Source: G963667975 sp963677395
GTDB lineage: Bacteria; Bacteroidota; Bacteroidia; Bacteroidales; G963667975
NCBI GenBank assembly: GCA_963677395.2
Contig: OY781965.2
Span: 2,108,001 to 2,172,000, forward strand
Length of the DNA stretch: 64,000 bases
Direction: 5' to 3'
Positions within the stretch are counted from its first letter, which is position 1. Each line of letters opens with the position of its first letter. This document shows, in pieces, positions 53,733 to 61,623 of the stretch. The notes under the pieces are model-generated. The model had not been told where the DNA came from and ran no database searches. It worked only from the letters and a program-made list of their open reading frames with translations. The position numbers and the translations under genes were made by a program.

Positions 53733-53822
53733 AGCTTTTTTTGTTCAAATATAGCAAAAGAACGTATCACTCAATAATTTACACTAAAAAAAACATGTGA
53801 GATGAAATCAAAGCGAGAATTT

Positions 53823-54629
53823 TTAAAGCTTTTTATCGTTGAGTGTTTTCCCGGAAACCAGAAAAACCGCGGGTTTCAACGATAATGGGTTGGTAAGCGA
53901 AATTACCACTGTTTCGTAAACTTCTTCAATATTTTTATAGGTGAGCACTTCGGAAGGAGATCCCTGAATATAAATTGAGCCCTTATTGAGCATTATCAGG
54001 TAGTTGCAATATTCGCTCGCCAGATTTAAATCGTGGATAATCATTAAAACAGTAAGGTGTAACTCTTCATTCAGTTTTTGGATAAGATTGAGAATTTGTA
54101 CCTGGTGCGAAATATCGAGATGAGAGGTGGGTTCGTCAAGAAGCAAAAATTGAGGTTCCTGAGTTAATGCCCGTGCAACGGATGCCAGTTGTTGTTCACC
54201 ACCACTGAGTTCCGACATCAGTTTATCCTTGTATTCGAATACACTGGTTAGTTTCATATACTTGTGAGCAATTTCGTAATCTTCGGCATTTTCCAGAAAC
54301 TTAAAATAGCTTCGGTAAGGCATCCTTCCCATCAATACATAATCTTCAACCTTGATGTTTAAAGATTCTGTAGTTTGGCTAACAATCGCAAAATTTCGGG
54401 CTTTATCACGAATACTGAGTTTGTCGAGAGGTTTTTCATTTAATGTAACAGAGCCTGAGCGTAAAGGAATTTCTCCGGTAATTCCTCTGAATAATGTGGT
54501 TTTTCCGGAGCCATTTGGCCCTATTATTCCTGCAAAAGTCCCTTTGGGAACGGTAAAGTTAATATCATTCAGCATGAATTTTCCGCTATATCCGCATCGC
54601 AAATTTTCTATTTTTAGGAAATTATTCAT
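53823..54629 (-). CDS. Metal-chelate ABC transporter ATP-binding protein (FecE/BtuD-like)
   Basis: The 268-residue ATPase has Walker A GPNGSGKTT, signature LSGGEQQ and Walker B FLLLDEPTSHLD, followed by the H-loop HDLNLASEYC. It ends a three-gene operon (binding protein, permease, ATPase) for uptake of a chelated metal, siderophore, haem or corrinoid. The substrate cannot be told from sequence alone. Confidence 0.92.
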   Translation of the reverse strand: MNNFLKIENLRCGYSGKFMLNDINFTVPKGTFAGIIGPNGSGKTTLFRGITGEIPLRSGSVTLNEKPLDKLSIRDKARNFAIVSQTTESLNIKVEDYVLMGRMPYRSYFKFLENAEDYEIAHKYMKLTSVFEYKDKLMSELSGGEQQLASVARALTQEPQFLLLDEPTSHLDISHQVQILNLIQKLNEELHLTVLMIIHDLNLASEYCNYLIMLNKGSIYIQGSPSEVLTYKNIEEVYETVVISLTNPLSLKPAVFLVSGKTLNDKKL

Positions 54630-54633
54630 GGTT

Positions 54634-55644
54634 TCAGAAAGCTGATTTGGATTTTGAACTACTCAATACCACAATGAAAGCAACTCCTCCTAACATACCT
54701 GTAATCACACCGATAGGAAGCTCATTTGGCGAAATTAAAGTTCGGGCAAGTACATCACAGAGGATGATAAAAATGCTTCCACCCATAAAAGAACTTAGAA
54801 GCAAAATCCTGAAATCGGTACCAATAATGATTCGTAACAGATGTGGAATTATCAGTCCGACAAAACCAATTACTCCTGCAACTGCAACACAGATTCCAAC
54901 CAACATAGATGAGATGATAAACAGAATGCGAATTGTAAGTGCAGAATTAACTCCGATATGTTGTGCTCTTTTGCCACCCAACCGTAAGGCATTTAATGGA
55001 CGGGCAAAGAAATATGAAGAGATCAGTCCTGCAATAGATGTTCCTAATACAAAATGAATCAGCATTGTATTGGGCTCATCTAAAGATCCCATGACCCAGA
55101 ATATGATGTTGTGAATATTTTCCTTTGTAGTAGTTGCCAATAAAAACATCATGGAAGAAGAGGCGATAAAGCTAATCATGACTCCAATCAGCAACATTCG
55201 GTTAATACTGAAATTATCCTTGCGAACACTGAGAAAATAAACCAGAAAAATGGTGACGAATGCACCCAGAAAACCCGATATTGGGAGCATAAATGCTCCC
55301 ACGGTAAGATTGAGCCCGAACACAATTGCCAAAGCAACGCCCAGAGATGCTCCGCCCGAGATTCCCAAAGTGTAAGGTTCTACTAAAGGATTGCGATAAA
55401 TTCCCTGAAGAATTACCCCCGAAAGACTTAAAGCTCCGCCAATGGATAAACCCAATAAAATACGTGGAATTCTGATTTTTGTCAGAACAATATATTCAAG
55501 AGAATCCTTATGTTGAAGGATGGATTTAAGATCAAACAAGGAAAAATGAACTTCACCGGATGAAAGTGAAATCACAATACTGGCAATCAGTAAAATGAAA
55601 AGAATGCTGAGGGTAATTACCCATTTCCAGTATTTTTCGTTCAT
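54634..55644 (-). CDS. FecCD/BtuC-family ABC permease
   Basis: The 336-residue permease has about ten membrane helices and FecCD hallmarks: RIPRILLGLSIGGALSLSGVILQGIYRNPLVEPYTLGISGGASLG and a C-terminal GFVGLIIPHLLRIIIGTDFR. It sits 4 nt before the ATPase gene and 86 nt after the binding-protein gene. Confidence 0.93.
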   Translation of the reverse strand: MNEKYWKWVITLSILFILLIASIVISLSSGEVHFSLFDLKSILQHKDSLEYIVLTKIRIPRILLGLSIGGALSLSGVILQGIYRNPLVEPYTLGISGGASLGVALAIVFGLNLTVGAFMLPISGFLGAFVTIFLVYFLSVRKDNFSINRMLLIGVMISFIASSSMMFLLATTTKENIHNIIFWVMGSLDEPNTMLIHFVLGTSIAGLISSYFFARPLNALRLGGKRAQHIGVNSALTIRILFIISSMLVGICVAVAGVIGFVGLIIPHLLRIIIGTDFRILLLSSFMGGSIFIILCDVLARTLISPNELPIGVITGMLGGVAFIVVLSSSKSKSAF

Positions 55645-55730
55645 ATTTGATGTAAATCAATCCCGGATTAAAATATTCATTTTCAGTATGATTACAGGTA
55701 TTCGTGTAATCCGTAATCCGAACTTCAAAA

Positions 55731-56567
55731 TTAGTAAATTAAGTTAATCATTTCGGCAAGAGTCTCTTCAAATGATTTAAGAGTAGGGGTACAAGCTTTG
55801 TCAGAGTCGATTATGAAGATTTTTTTCTGTTTCATAGCATTCAGACTTGGATAGCCCTGCCAAACTTTAATTTCGTCTTCACCCATGATCCCCATGGTTG
55901 TAATAATCATAATGTCAGGATTTCTGAGTAAAACACTTTCGCGTGAAATGGTTCCACGGTTCATATCTGTTGCTATATTCCGGCAACCCGAAAAAATGAT
56001 TAAATCGTCCATGTAGGTTTTGGGTATCACGGCAAAAATAGGTTTGGCTCCTATTTGAAAAAAGAGTTTGGGTTTGATTGTTTGTGCTGGAATTAAATTT
56101 TTCAGACTATCAATTCTATGCTTTGATTGTGCAACCAGTTCATTCGCAAGTTTTTCTTTTTGTACAAGTTTTCCAAGCTCTGTAAATTGAGAACATAAGG
56201 CTGCATACGATTCTATTTTTCCAAAACAGTGAACCTTAATGCCGCTTTTCCTAAGCATTTCTATGGTTTCAGACCTGGTGAGTGCAGTTGTTAACACCAT
56301 GTCCGGTTTCAATAATAATACTTTTTCTATGTTGATATCGGTTGCATTTCCAATGATTAATTCAGCTCGATTTTTTGTAATGGTACAATACGAAGTTGCT
56401 CCTACAATATTTGAATCTAATCCCAGTTCCTGTAATTCCCGGGTAACAGACGGCGCAAGTGAAACCAATCGTAAAGTTGTCGATTTTGTGTTTGTTTTAG
56501 CAGATTCATGATTTGTGCAGGCCGCAAAAACTACAATTAACAGAATTAGGAAGAGGATTTTTTTCAT
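55731..56567 (-). CDS. BtuF/FhuD-like substrate-binding lipoprotein
   Basis: The 278-residue protein has a lipoprotein signal ending VFAAC (Cys17). The class III binding-protein fold is marked by RLVSLAPSVTRELQELGLDSNIVGATSYC and KPDMVLTTALTRSE. A TACTTTTG -7 box at 56637-56630 (minus strand) overlaps the 3' end of tenA, so the transporter may be transcribed separately from the thiamine genes. No cobalamin riboswitch was seen. Corrinoid, haem or siderophore are all possible ligands. Confidence 0.85.
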   Translation of the reverse strand: MKKILFLILLIVVFAACTNHESAKTNTKSTTLRLVSLAPSVTRELQELGLDSNIVGATSYCTITKNRAELIIGNATDINIEKVLLLKPDMVLTTALTRSETIEMLRKSGIKVHCFGKIESYAALCSQFTELGKLVQKEKLANELVAQSKHRIDSLKNLIPAQTIKPKLFFQIGAKPIFAVIPKTYMDDLIIFSGCRNIATDMNRGTISRESVLLRNPDIMIITTMGIMGEDEIKVWQGYPSLNAMKQKKIFIIDSDKACTPTLKSFEETLAEMINLIY

Positions 56568-56629
56568 GTGAGAACAGAGATTGAGATATTGATGTTGAGC
56601 CGTTTATTGTTAGCGGCTATTGCTGGTTG

Positions 56630-56637
56630 CAAAAGTA
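56630..56637 (-). promoter_or_regulatory. -7 box TACTTTTG ahead of the ABC transporter operon
   Basis: An exact TAnnTTTG match on the minus strand, 63-70 nt before the binding-protein ATG. No spaced -33 element. A GCCG...CGGC mini-hairpin lies in the leader. Confidence 0.45.
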
Positions 56638-56643
56638 CCGATT

Positions 56644-57303
56644 TTAAAGTTTATCGGTCAGTAGAAAAGCTTCCTGATAGAATTCTAATTCGAATTTTGT
56701 TGCTATGTAAAAAGTATTAATCATTTGATTTTGTAGATTTTCATCTGCCTTTGATGCATGAGATTCTGCTATTTCAATAAATTTATGGGTTAAGTTGCTG
56801 TATTCCACTCCTGAATAAGTGAGTATCCATTTGTTATAAAAATTGTTTGTTTTTTGGTTCTTTGAAATTTGATTTCCAATAAAATTATACACCCAATAGC
56901 AGGGTAATAGTGCCGCTATCGCAACTGGATAGGGTGCATACTGTGCCTGGCTCAAGAGGAAATGGGTATATTGCTCACAGATATCTGATTTTAAATCCGT
57001 TTTGTAAATGTTGAAATGTTTCAGATAATCGTTTTGTAAAACATGCTCAACTTCAATTCCATCGTTTGCAAGATGCTTGAAAAATATTTTTTCATCATTA
57101 TTAATAGCCCTGTGTGAAAGTATTTCTAATGCTTTTGCATCATCTTTTATATACAGGATATCTTGTTTCAAATAATGTTCAAATACATTAAATGCAAGAG
57201 TTCCATCAGCAAGTTTATGGGTAAATGGGTGATTTTGCAGTTGATGAATTAAGTCTGCCGCGTTATCCCACATTTTTTGAGTGTAAATTCCTGTAGCTTT
57301 CAT
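56644..57303 (-). CDS. tenA: Thiaminase II / TenA-like aminopyrimidine salvage enzyme
   Basis: Starting at the ATG at 57303 the protein has 219 residues. The TenA all-helical fold is marked by HPFTHKLADGTLAFNVFEHYLKQDILYI, a Cys in LLPCYWVYNFIG (the catalytic nucleophile region), and a late Glu in KFELEFYQEAF. TenA hydrolyses aminopyrimidine breakdown products to recover HMP for thiamine. The start overlaps the thiD stop by one base (TAATG), confirming operon membership. Confidence 0.92.
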   Translation of the reverse strand: MKATGIYTQKMWDNAADLIHQLQNHPFTHKLADGTLAFNVFEHYLKQDILYIKDDAKALEILSHRAINNDEKIFFKHLANDGIEVEHVLQNDYLKHFNIYKTDLKSDICEQYTHFLLSQAQYAPYPVAIAALLPCYWVYNFIGNQISKNQKTNNFYNKWILTYSGVEYSNLTHKFIEIAESHASKADENLQNQMINTFYIATKFELEFYQEAFLLTDKL

Positions 57304-58112
57304 TATTCCCAAAATGAATGAAAATGATGAACAGGTCCATGACCATGTCCGATTTTATAATTACTTCCAGCTATAATTGCTTGATTGATATATTTTTTTG
57401 CAGCATTTGCAGCTTCATTTAAAGGAAATCCCTTTGCAAGATAAGAGGCTAGTGCTGATGAAAGAGTACATCCAGTACCGTGTGTGTTGAGCGTGTGTAA
57501 TCTTTGAGATGTTAGCTCTGTGATCTCGTTGGTTTCGGCATTATAGAAAATATCGGTTAATATGGGCTCATTTAAATGCCCTGCTTTTAATAATACCGAT
57601 ACATTTCTGTTGTGAGAAAGCTCTTTTGCACATTCCGCAAGCTCCTTCTGACTGTTGATTTTATAATTTAACAGGATTTCAGCTTCCGGAATATTTGGGG
57701 TAATTACCCTGGCAAAAGGAATTAGAATATTTTTGAGGGTAGAGATTGCCTCTTTTTGTAATAAAGGATCGCCGGAAGTTGCAACCATAACCGGATCAAG
57801 TACAATATTATGAATGTTAAACTTCATTAATACTTCATGGACTGCATTTATAACTTCAGATGAATGTAACATTCCAATTTTAATTGCTTCAGTTCCAATA
57901 TCAGTAAGGACAACTTCTATTTGTCCTTTGATTGAATCAATTGGAACCGGATGCACACCTGAAACACCTAAAGTATTTTGAATAGTTAATGCTGTTATAG
58001 CACTCATTCCATAACATCCACATGCGGAAATGGTTTTTAAATCAGCCTGAATACCAGCACCTCCGCTGGGATCACTTCCTGCAATTGCCAAGACTTTGCT
58101 GTATGATTTCAT
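57303..58112 (-). CDS. thiD: Hydroxymethylpyrimidine/phosphomethylpyrimidine kinase
   Basis: From the ATG at 58112 the protein has 269 residues; a longer frame would overlap thiE. Ribokinase-family motifs are present: IAGSDPSGGAGIQADLKT, KIGMLHS, DPVMVATSGDPLL, and HGTGCTLSSALASYLAKG with the catalytic Asp position replaced by the Cys-containing loop usual for ThiD. It phosphorylates HMP and HMP-P to supply the pyrimidine half of thiamine. It is fourth in the TPP-riboswitch operon. Confidence 0.95.
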   Translation of the reverse strand: MKSYSKVLAIAGSDPSGGAGIQADLKTISACGCYGMSAITALTIQNTLGVSGVHPVPIDSIKGQIEVVLTDIGTEAIKIGMLHSSEVINAVHEVLMKFNIHNIVLDPVMVATSGDPLLQKEAISTLKNILIPFARVITPNIPEAEILLNYKINSQKELAECAKELSHNRNVSVLLKAGHLNEPILTDIFYNAETNEITELTSQRLHTLNTHGTGCTLSSALASYLAKGFPLNEAANAAKKYINQAIIAGSNYKIGHGHGPVHHFHSFWE

Positions 58113-58137
58113 GATATTGAAAATGTGTGAATTAAGA

Positions 58138-58788
58138 TTATTGTATTTGGGTTTTACAATGGAAATTATGAATGGTTTGTGTAAACTCTGTTGATACAAT
58201 TAATGGATTTTCTGCAGAAATAATAGCAGAAACTACGGCAACTCCATTTGCGCCTGCTTTTAAAATATCGGGTGTGTTTTGAGGATTAATTCCTCCAATT
58301 CCTACAATCGAATGTTTTGAAAATGACGAGATTGAGCGAATTCCTTCTAGGCCTAAAGGTGTTTTGATATTGAGTTTGGTATTTGTTCCAAAAACAGGTG
58401 AAATACCAATGTAGTCAACGTCAAGATTGTTTGCTTCACGTGCTTCTTCAATTGTTTCAACCGAGAGTCCTATGATTTTAGCATGTCCTAAAATTTTACG
58501 GGCAATACCATAAGGCATATCACTTTGCCCGATATGAACACCATCCGCATCAACAGCTAGTGCAATGTCAACCCTGTCGTTGATAATTAACGGAATATGG
58601 TGAAACTGCGTAATTACTTTGATTTTTTCGGCTAATTGAAGAAACTCAAAGGTTGAACAATTTTTTTCACGAACTTGAACCATTGTTACTCCACCTTTGA
58701 TTGCTTCTTCAATAGTCCAGGTTAAAGAACGGTTCTTTGTTAATGAACTGTCCGTAACCAAATATAAACTCAGGTCAAAAGCTTTCAT
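58138..58788 (-). CDS. thiE: Thiamine-phosphate synthase
   Basis: This 216-residue TIM-barrel enzyme couples HMP-PP and thiazole phosphate to thiamine phosphate. Motifs: YLVTDSSL at the N-terminus, MVQVREKN, INDRVDIALAVDADGVHIGQSD, YIGISPVFGTNTK and IVGIGGINPQN. The start abuts the thiM stop codon, and thiD follows after 25 nt. Confidence 0.95.
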   Translation of the reverse strand: MKAFDLSLYLVTDSSLTKNRSLTWTIEEAIKGGVTMVQVREKNCSTFEFLQLAEKIKVITQFHHIPLIINDRVDIALAVDADGVHIGQSDMPYGIARKILGHAKIIGLSVETIEEAREANNLDVDYIGISPVFGTNTKLNIKTPLGLEGIRSISSFSKHSIVGIGGINPQNTPDILKAGANGVAVVSAIISAENPLIVSTEFTQTIHNFHCKTQIQ

Positions 58789-59586
58789 TTACGAAGCAAT
58801 TAATGTTTCAAGAATTTCGGTTTCTGTTAAATTGTAGAGTGTGTCCAGAAAATGAAGCTGCAAGGTTCCCGGGCCATTTGCTTTTTTAGACGCAAGTTCT
58901 CCTGATATTCCCATAATGGCCATCGCATGCGTACATGATTCAAAAAAGTTAGGATTAACCGCCGCAAATGCACCTGTGATTGCTGATGCTGTACATCCCA
59001 TTCCGGTAACTTTTGCCATCATGGAAGTTCCGTTTTTAACTTCGGTTACTTTTGTTCCATTTGTTATATAATCAGTTGCTCCACTTATTACTACAATTGC
59101 TCCGGATTGATAAGTAAGTGATTTTGCAGCCTCTAATGCAGCCTCAGATGTTGCAATACTGTCAACTCCTTTTGTTTTGTTGTTTTCATTGTTCAATGCC
59201 ATAATTTCAGATGCATTTCCACGAATAACAGAAATTTTGTAATTCTGGATAATTCGTAAACATACCTGTGTGCGGTAAGATGTAGCACCAGCTCCTACCG
59301 GATCGAGGATTACCGGTATTTGGTTTTTATTTGCAGTTTCGATTGCTAGAATCATTGCGTCAACCCAAGGTTCGCTTAATGTTCCAATGTTTATTACAAG
59401 TGAAGATGCAATGGATGTCATTTCCTTAACTTCATGTACAGAATGAGCCATAACTGGTGATGCTCCAATTGAAAGTAATGCATTGGCACTATTATTCATT
59501 ACAACATAATTTGTTATGTTGTGAATCAGTGGCGACTTTGAACGAATTGTATTCAGGTCGTTTAATAAATTAGTTGAGTTTATCAT
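58789..59586 (-). CDS. thiM: Hydroxyethylthiazole kinase
   Basis: The 265-residue ribokinase-like enzyme salvages thiazole: PLIHNITNYVVMNNSANALLSIGASPVM, LDPVGAGATSYRT, and GMGCTASAITGAFAA (the active-site Cys loop). It begins 1 nt after the methyltransferase stop codon. Its presence with tenA points to uptake and salvage rather than de novo synthesis at this locus. Confidence 0.95.
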   Translation of the reverse strand: MINSTNLLNDLNTIRSKSPLIHNITNYVVMNNSANALLSIGASPVMAHSVHEVKEMTSIASSLVINIGTLSEPWVDAMILAIETANKNQIPVILDPVGAGATSYRTQVCLRIIQNYKISVIRGNASEIMALNNENNKTKGVDSIATSEAALEAAKSLTYQSGAIVVISGATDYITNGTKVTEVKNGTSMMAKVTGMGCTASAITGAFAAVNPNFFESCTHAMAIMGISGELASKKANGPGTLQLHFLDTLYNLTETEILETLIAS

Positions 59587-59587
59587 T

Positions 59588-60295
59588 TTACAGCTTTTTT
59601 AATGCACAAATTGCCACATAATCTCCACAATCATATCCTTCAATTGGTTCTTCCAACACACTATTTGAATAGATAGGATGTTTGGTAAGCGTTTGTGCAA
59701 ATTGAAAATCAATAAATCCGGATTGTGTTAAGATGTCGATTTTATCCTGAGTTGTTCTCCAGTTGGCAACTTTAACAAATTCAATTGGATATGGATCTTG
59801 TGGATGTACTCCGTTTAATAAAGGATGTTCCCAGGTTTCAATAGCTTTTGCCAGATTGTAAAGTAGTGCGTAGGAACTTTCTTTGGGGACATCAATTACT
59901 ACAATTTTTCCACCCGGGCGTAGTGCTTTATGAGCTTTGTCAAATGCTTTTTGTAAATCAGTGATATAACTTGGAGTTCCATTAAATAGGATAGTATCAT
60001 ATTTTTCAATACCAAAGTCTGCCGCTTCTGCAGTAATAACTTCCACGTTCATTCCTCTTTTACGAGCAATTTCAGCCATCCCGGTCGAAGGCTCAATCCC
60101 ATTCTTAATCGATATGTTGAATTCTTTCTCCAAAATCATTTCAAATAGACCACTTCCACAGCCTACTGAGAAAATTTCACCAGCATCGTATAAAAAATGT
60201 GCAACAAGTTTAACTTCAGAGTATAGTACGTTTTTGTTGTTTAAAAACCAAGCATCATATTGGCTTGCATACTGATCAAAACTTTTATTTTCCAT
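59588..60295 (-). CDS. Class I SAM-dependent methyltransferase, first gene of the TPP-riboswitch operon
   Basis: The 235-residue protein has SAM-binding motif I (IFSVGCGSGLFEMIL), the acidic loop after strand 2 (IEPSTGMAEIARKRG), and motif IV-like ILFNGTPSYI. It is directly behind the TPP aptamer and terminator, and is followed 1 nt later by thiM, so its expression should fall when TPP is plentiful. The substrate is unknown; a role in thiamine or precursor metabolism is inferred from position only. Confidence 0.85.
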   Translation of the reverse strand: MENKSFDQYASQYDAWFLNNKNVLYSEVKLVAHFLYDAGEIFSVGCGSGLFEMILEKEFNISIKNGIEPSTGMAEIARKRGMNVEVITAEAADFGIEKYDTILFNGTPSYITDLQKAFDKAHKALRPGGKIVVIDVPKESSYALLYNLAKAIETWEHPLLNGVHPQDPYPIEFVKVANWRTTQDKIDILTQSGFIDFQFAQTLTKHPIYSNSVLEEPIEGYDCGDYVAICALKKL

Positions 60296-60308
60296 GTTGT
60301 TTTAAATT

Positions 60309-60344
60309 AAAAAAGCCGACTTGTACATAGGTACGAGCCGGCTT
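60309..60344 (-). terminator. TPP-riboswitch expression-platform terminator
   Basis: On the minus strand AAGCCGGCTCGTAC pairs imperfectly with GTACAAGTCGGCTT, followed by a T run, 14 nt before the methyltransferase ATG. Being downstream of the aptamer, it fits TPP-dependent premature termination. Confidence 0.85.
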
Positions 60345-60374
60345 GTATTGAATAAGTATTAATTTCAGATTCAA

Positions 60375-60456
60375 ACCGTTTCCCTACGCTGTTATTACAC
60401 ATCTCAGGTTCAAGGGTATTATCTCAGCTCCAAAAAAGTTGGGCACCCCTAACAGT
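60375..60456 (-). ncRNA. TPP riboswitch aptamer
   Basis: Read on the minus strand, the conserved pieces occur in order: TTAGGGGTGCC, GGAGCTGAGATAATACCC, GAACCTGAGATG, TAATAACAGCGTAGGGAAA. The closing stem P1 is ACTGTT (60456-60451) with AACGGT (60380-60375). The terminator at 60309-60344 follows. It controls methyltransferase-thiM-thiE-thiD-tenA. Confidence 0.95.
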
Positions 60457-60462
60457 GATTCT

Positions 60463-60485
60463 GCAAATGTATTCAATACATTTGC
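60463..60485. promoter_or_regulatory. 23-bp palindrome overlapping -7 boxes upstream of the TPP riboswitch
   Basis: GCAAATGTATT-C-AATACATTTGC is a perfect 11-bp inverted repeat. Each arm contains a TACATTTG box (minus 60471-60464, plus 60477-60484). The minus copy is the likely -7 element of the thiamine operon, so a dimeric repressor could sit on it. Confidence 0.6.
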
Positions 60486-60595
60486 ATCGTTTTGTTTTCA
60501 GATTGTTATTTTGGAAAGATGATGCTTAGATAAATAGAAAATTTGATCGAGTCTGTCTGCAATGAGTTTATTTTGTGATGTTTCATGGATTGCAG

Positions 60596-61480
60596 TTATT
60601 TCAATTTCTCTATCACTGTACATTTGAAGGGCAGATTTTCAATAGCGAAGTTTGAAATACAGAACGTATCTGTATCCAGATATTGTTCAATAAAAGGCAG
60701 ATCGGGGGCATAATGAAAACTTCCTCCGGTTTTTAAGGATTGAAGAATTTCGATATATTTTTGGGCGTAAAGCATGAAATTTCCATCTTCACGCAAATGA
60801 TGATGCTTAAAATGATTGGAAAAGCCAAGGTTGCTGATAATTGTTCCCCATTTTTGGTTTTTATATGAAAAGTTTAGCCAATCAGCATTTTGCATAAAAG
60901 GTTCTGCTGTTTCGAAACGATCAATACCATAGGCTTCTAATTGATTATTTCGCAGGTATTTCACAAGACTTGCTTTTGTGCCACAACCTATATCAAGGAT
61001 GGGTTGTTGAAGAACTTGCAAGTTTAAGTGCAACAATTGAATCTGAATTTCAGGAGAATACTCAGAACAAGCGATAGGTTCAACTGTTTCCTGCTGATTT
61101 TGATAAATTTTTTCAGCAAATGAATTGTATTTTTTAAGCCAATGTGTAATGTTTTGATAATGAGATTCTGCAACCGTTTCAAGTTCGGCATTGTTGGATT
61201 TTATTAACGCAAAGAGTTTCTGGTAAAGCTCTTTCAATTCTTGTTGAGCTTCTGCCGGAAAAGAATAATACTGGTTTATACGGCAAAGTTCGAGAAGGGT
61301 TTTGTTTGAAGCGTAATCAATCAGCGTGTTTTCGGATTCTTCGTTTGATTGTTGATAGTTTTGGATTGCCTGAATAGTCTCTGATGTGAATTTCAGGACT
61401 TTGCTTTTTTCAGAAAAGAAAAGATTTTTTCCTTTGTTCGATTCTATTTGCTGATCGATATTCTTCCTGAGATTATCCAT
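60596..61480 (-). CDS. SAM-dependent methyltransferase with long helical N-terminal region
   Basis: The 294-residue protein has a helical, Gln/Glu-rich region (about 1-150) followed by a Rossmann methyltransferase core: PILDIGCGTKASLVKYLRNN, YGIDRF, then GTIISNLGF and SLKTGGSFHYAPDLPFIEQYL. A TATATTTG box lies 24-31 nt upstream. It is upstream of, but separated from, the TPP riboswitch operon by a ~140-bp gap; a functional link is not shown. Substrate unknown. Confidence 0.75.
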   Translation of the reverse strand: MDNLRKNIDQQIESNKGKNLFFSEKSKVLKFTSETIQAIQNYQQSNEESENTLIDYASNKTLLELCRINQYYSFPAEAQQELKELYQKLFALIKSNNAELETVAESHYQNITHWLKKYNSFAEKIYQNQQETVEPIACSEYSPEIQIQLLHLNLQVLQQPILDIGCGTKASLVKYLRNNQLEAYGIDRFETAEPFMQNADWLNFSYKNQKWGTIISNLGFSNHFKHHHLREDGNFMLYAQKYIEILQSLKTGGSFHYAPDLPFIEQYLDTDTFCISNFAIENLPFKCTVIEKLK

Positions 61481-61503
61481 TTACTTTCAGTGATTTGAAA
61501 GAG

Positions 61504-61511
61504 CAAATATA
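61504..61511 (-). promoter_or_regulatory. -7 box TATATTTG of the methyltransferase gene
   Basis: An exact TAnnTTTG match on the minus strand, 24 nt before the ATG at 61480. No well spaced -33. Confidence 0.45.
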
Positions 61512-61623
61512 AGGATATCCTAAAATTGTTTCTTGATAATTATGAAACAAATTAGGGATGGGGCTGTTTCTTTTTATTGCGAAGCAAATAGCTCTACATT
61601 AAACACGTATATTAAAGTCAGAA

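Noticed and set aside
55731..56567. Cobalamin riboswitch upstream of the BtuF-like gene
   Set aside because: The 70-nt leader is too short and lacks the conserved cobalamin-box sequence.
58113..58199. Long thiD start overlapping thiE
   Set aside because: The extra residues precede the ribokinase-fold start and overlap the thiE coding sequence; the ATG at 58112 is right for the family.
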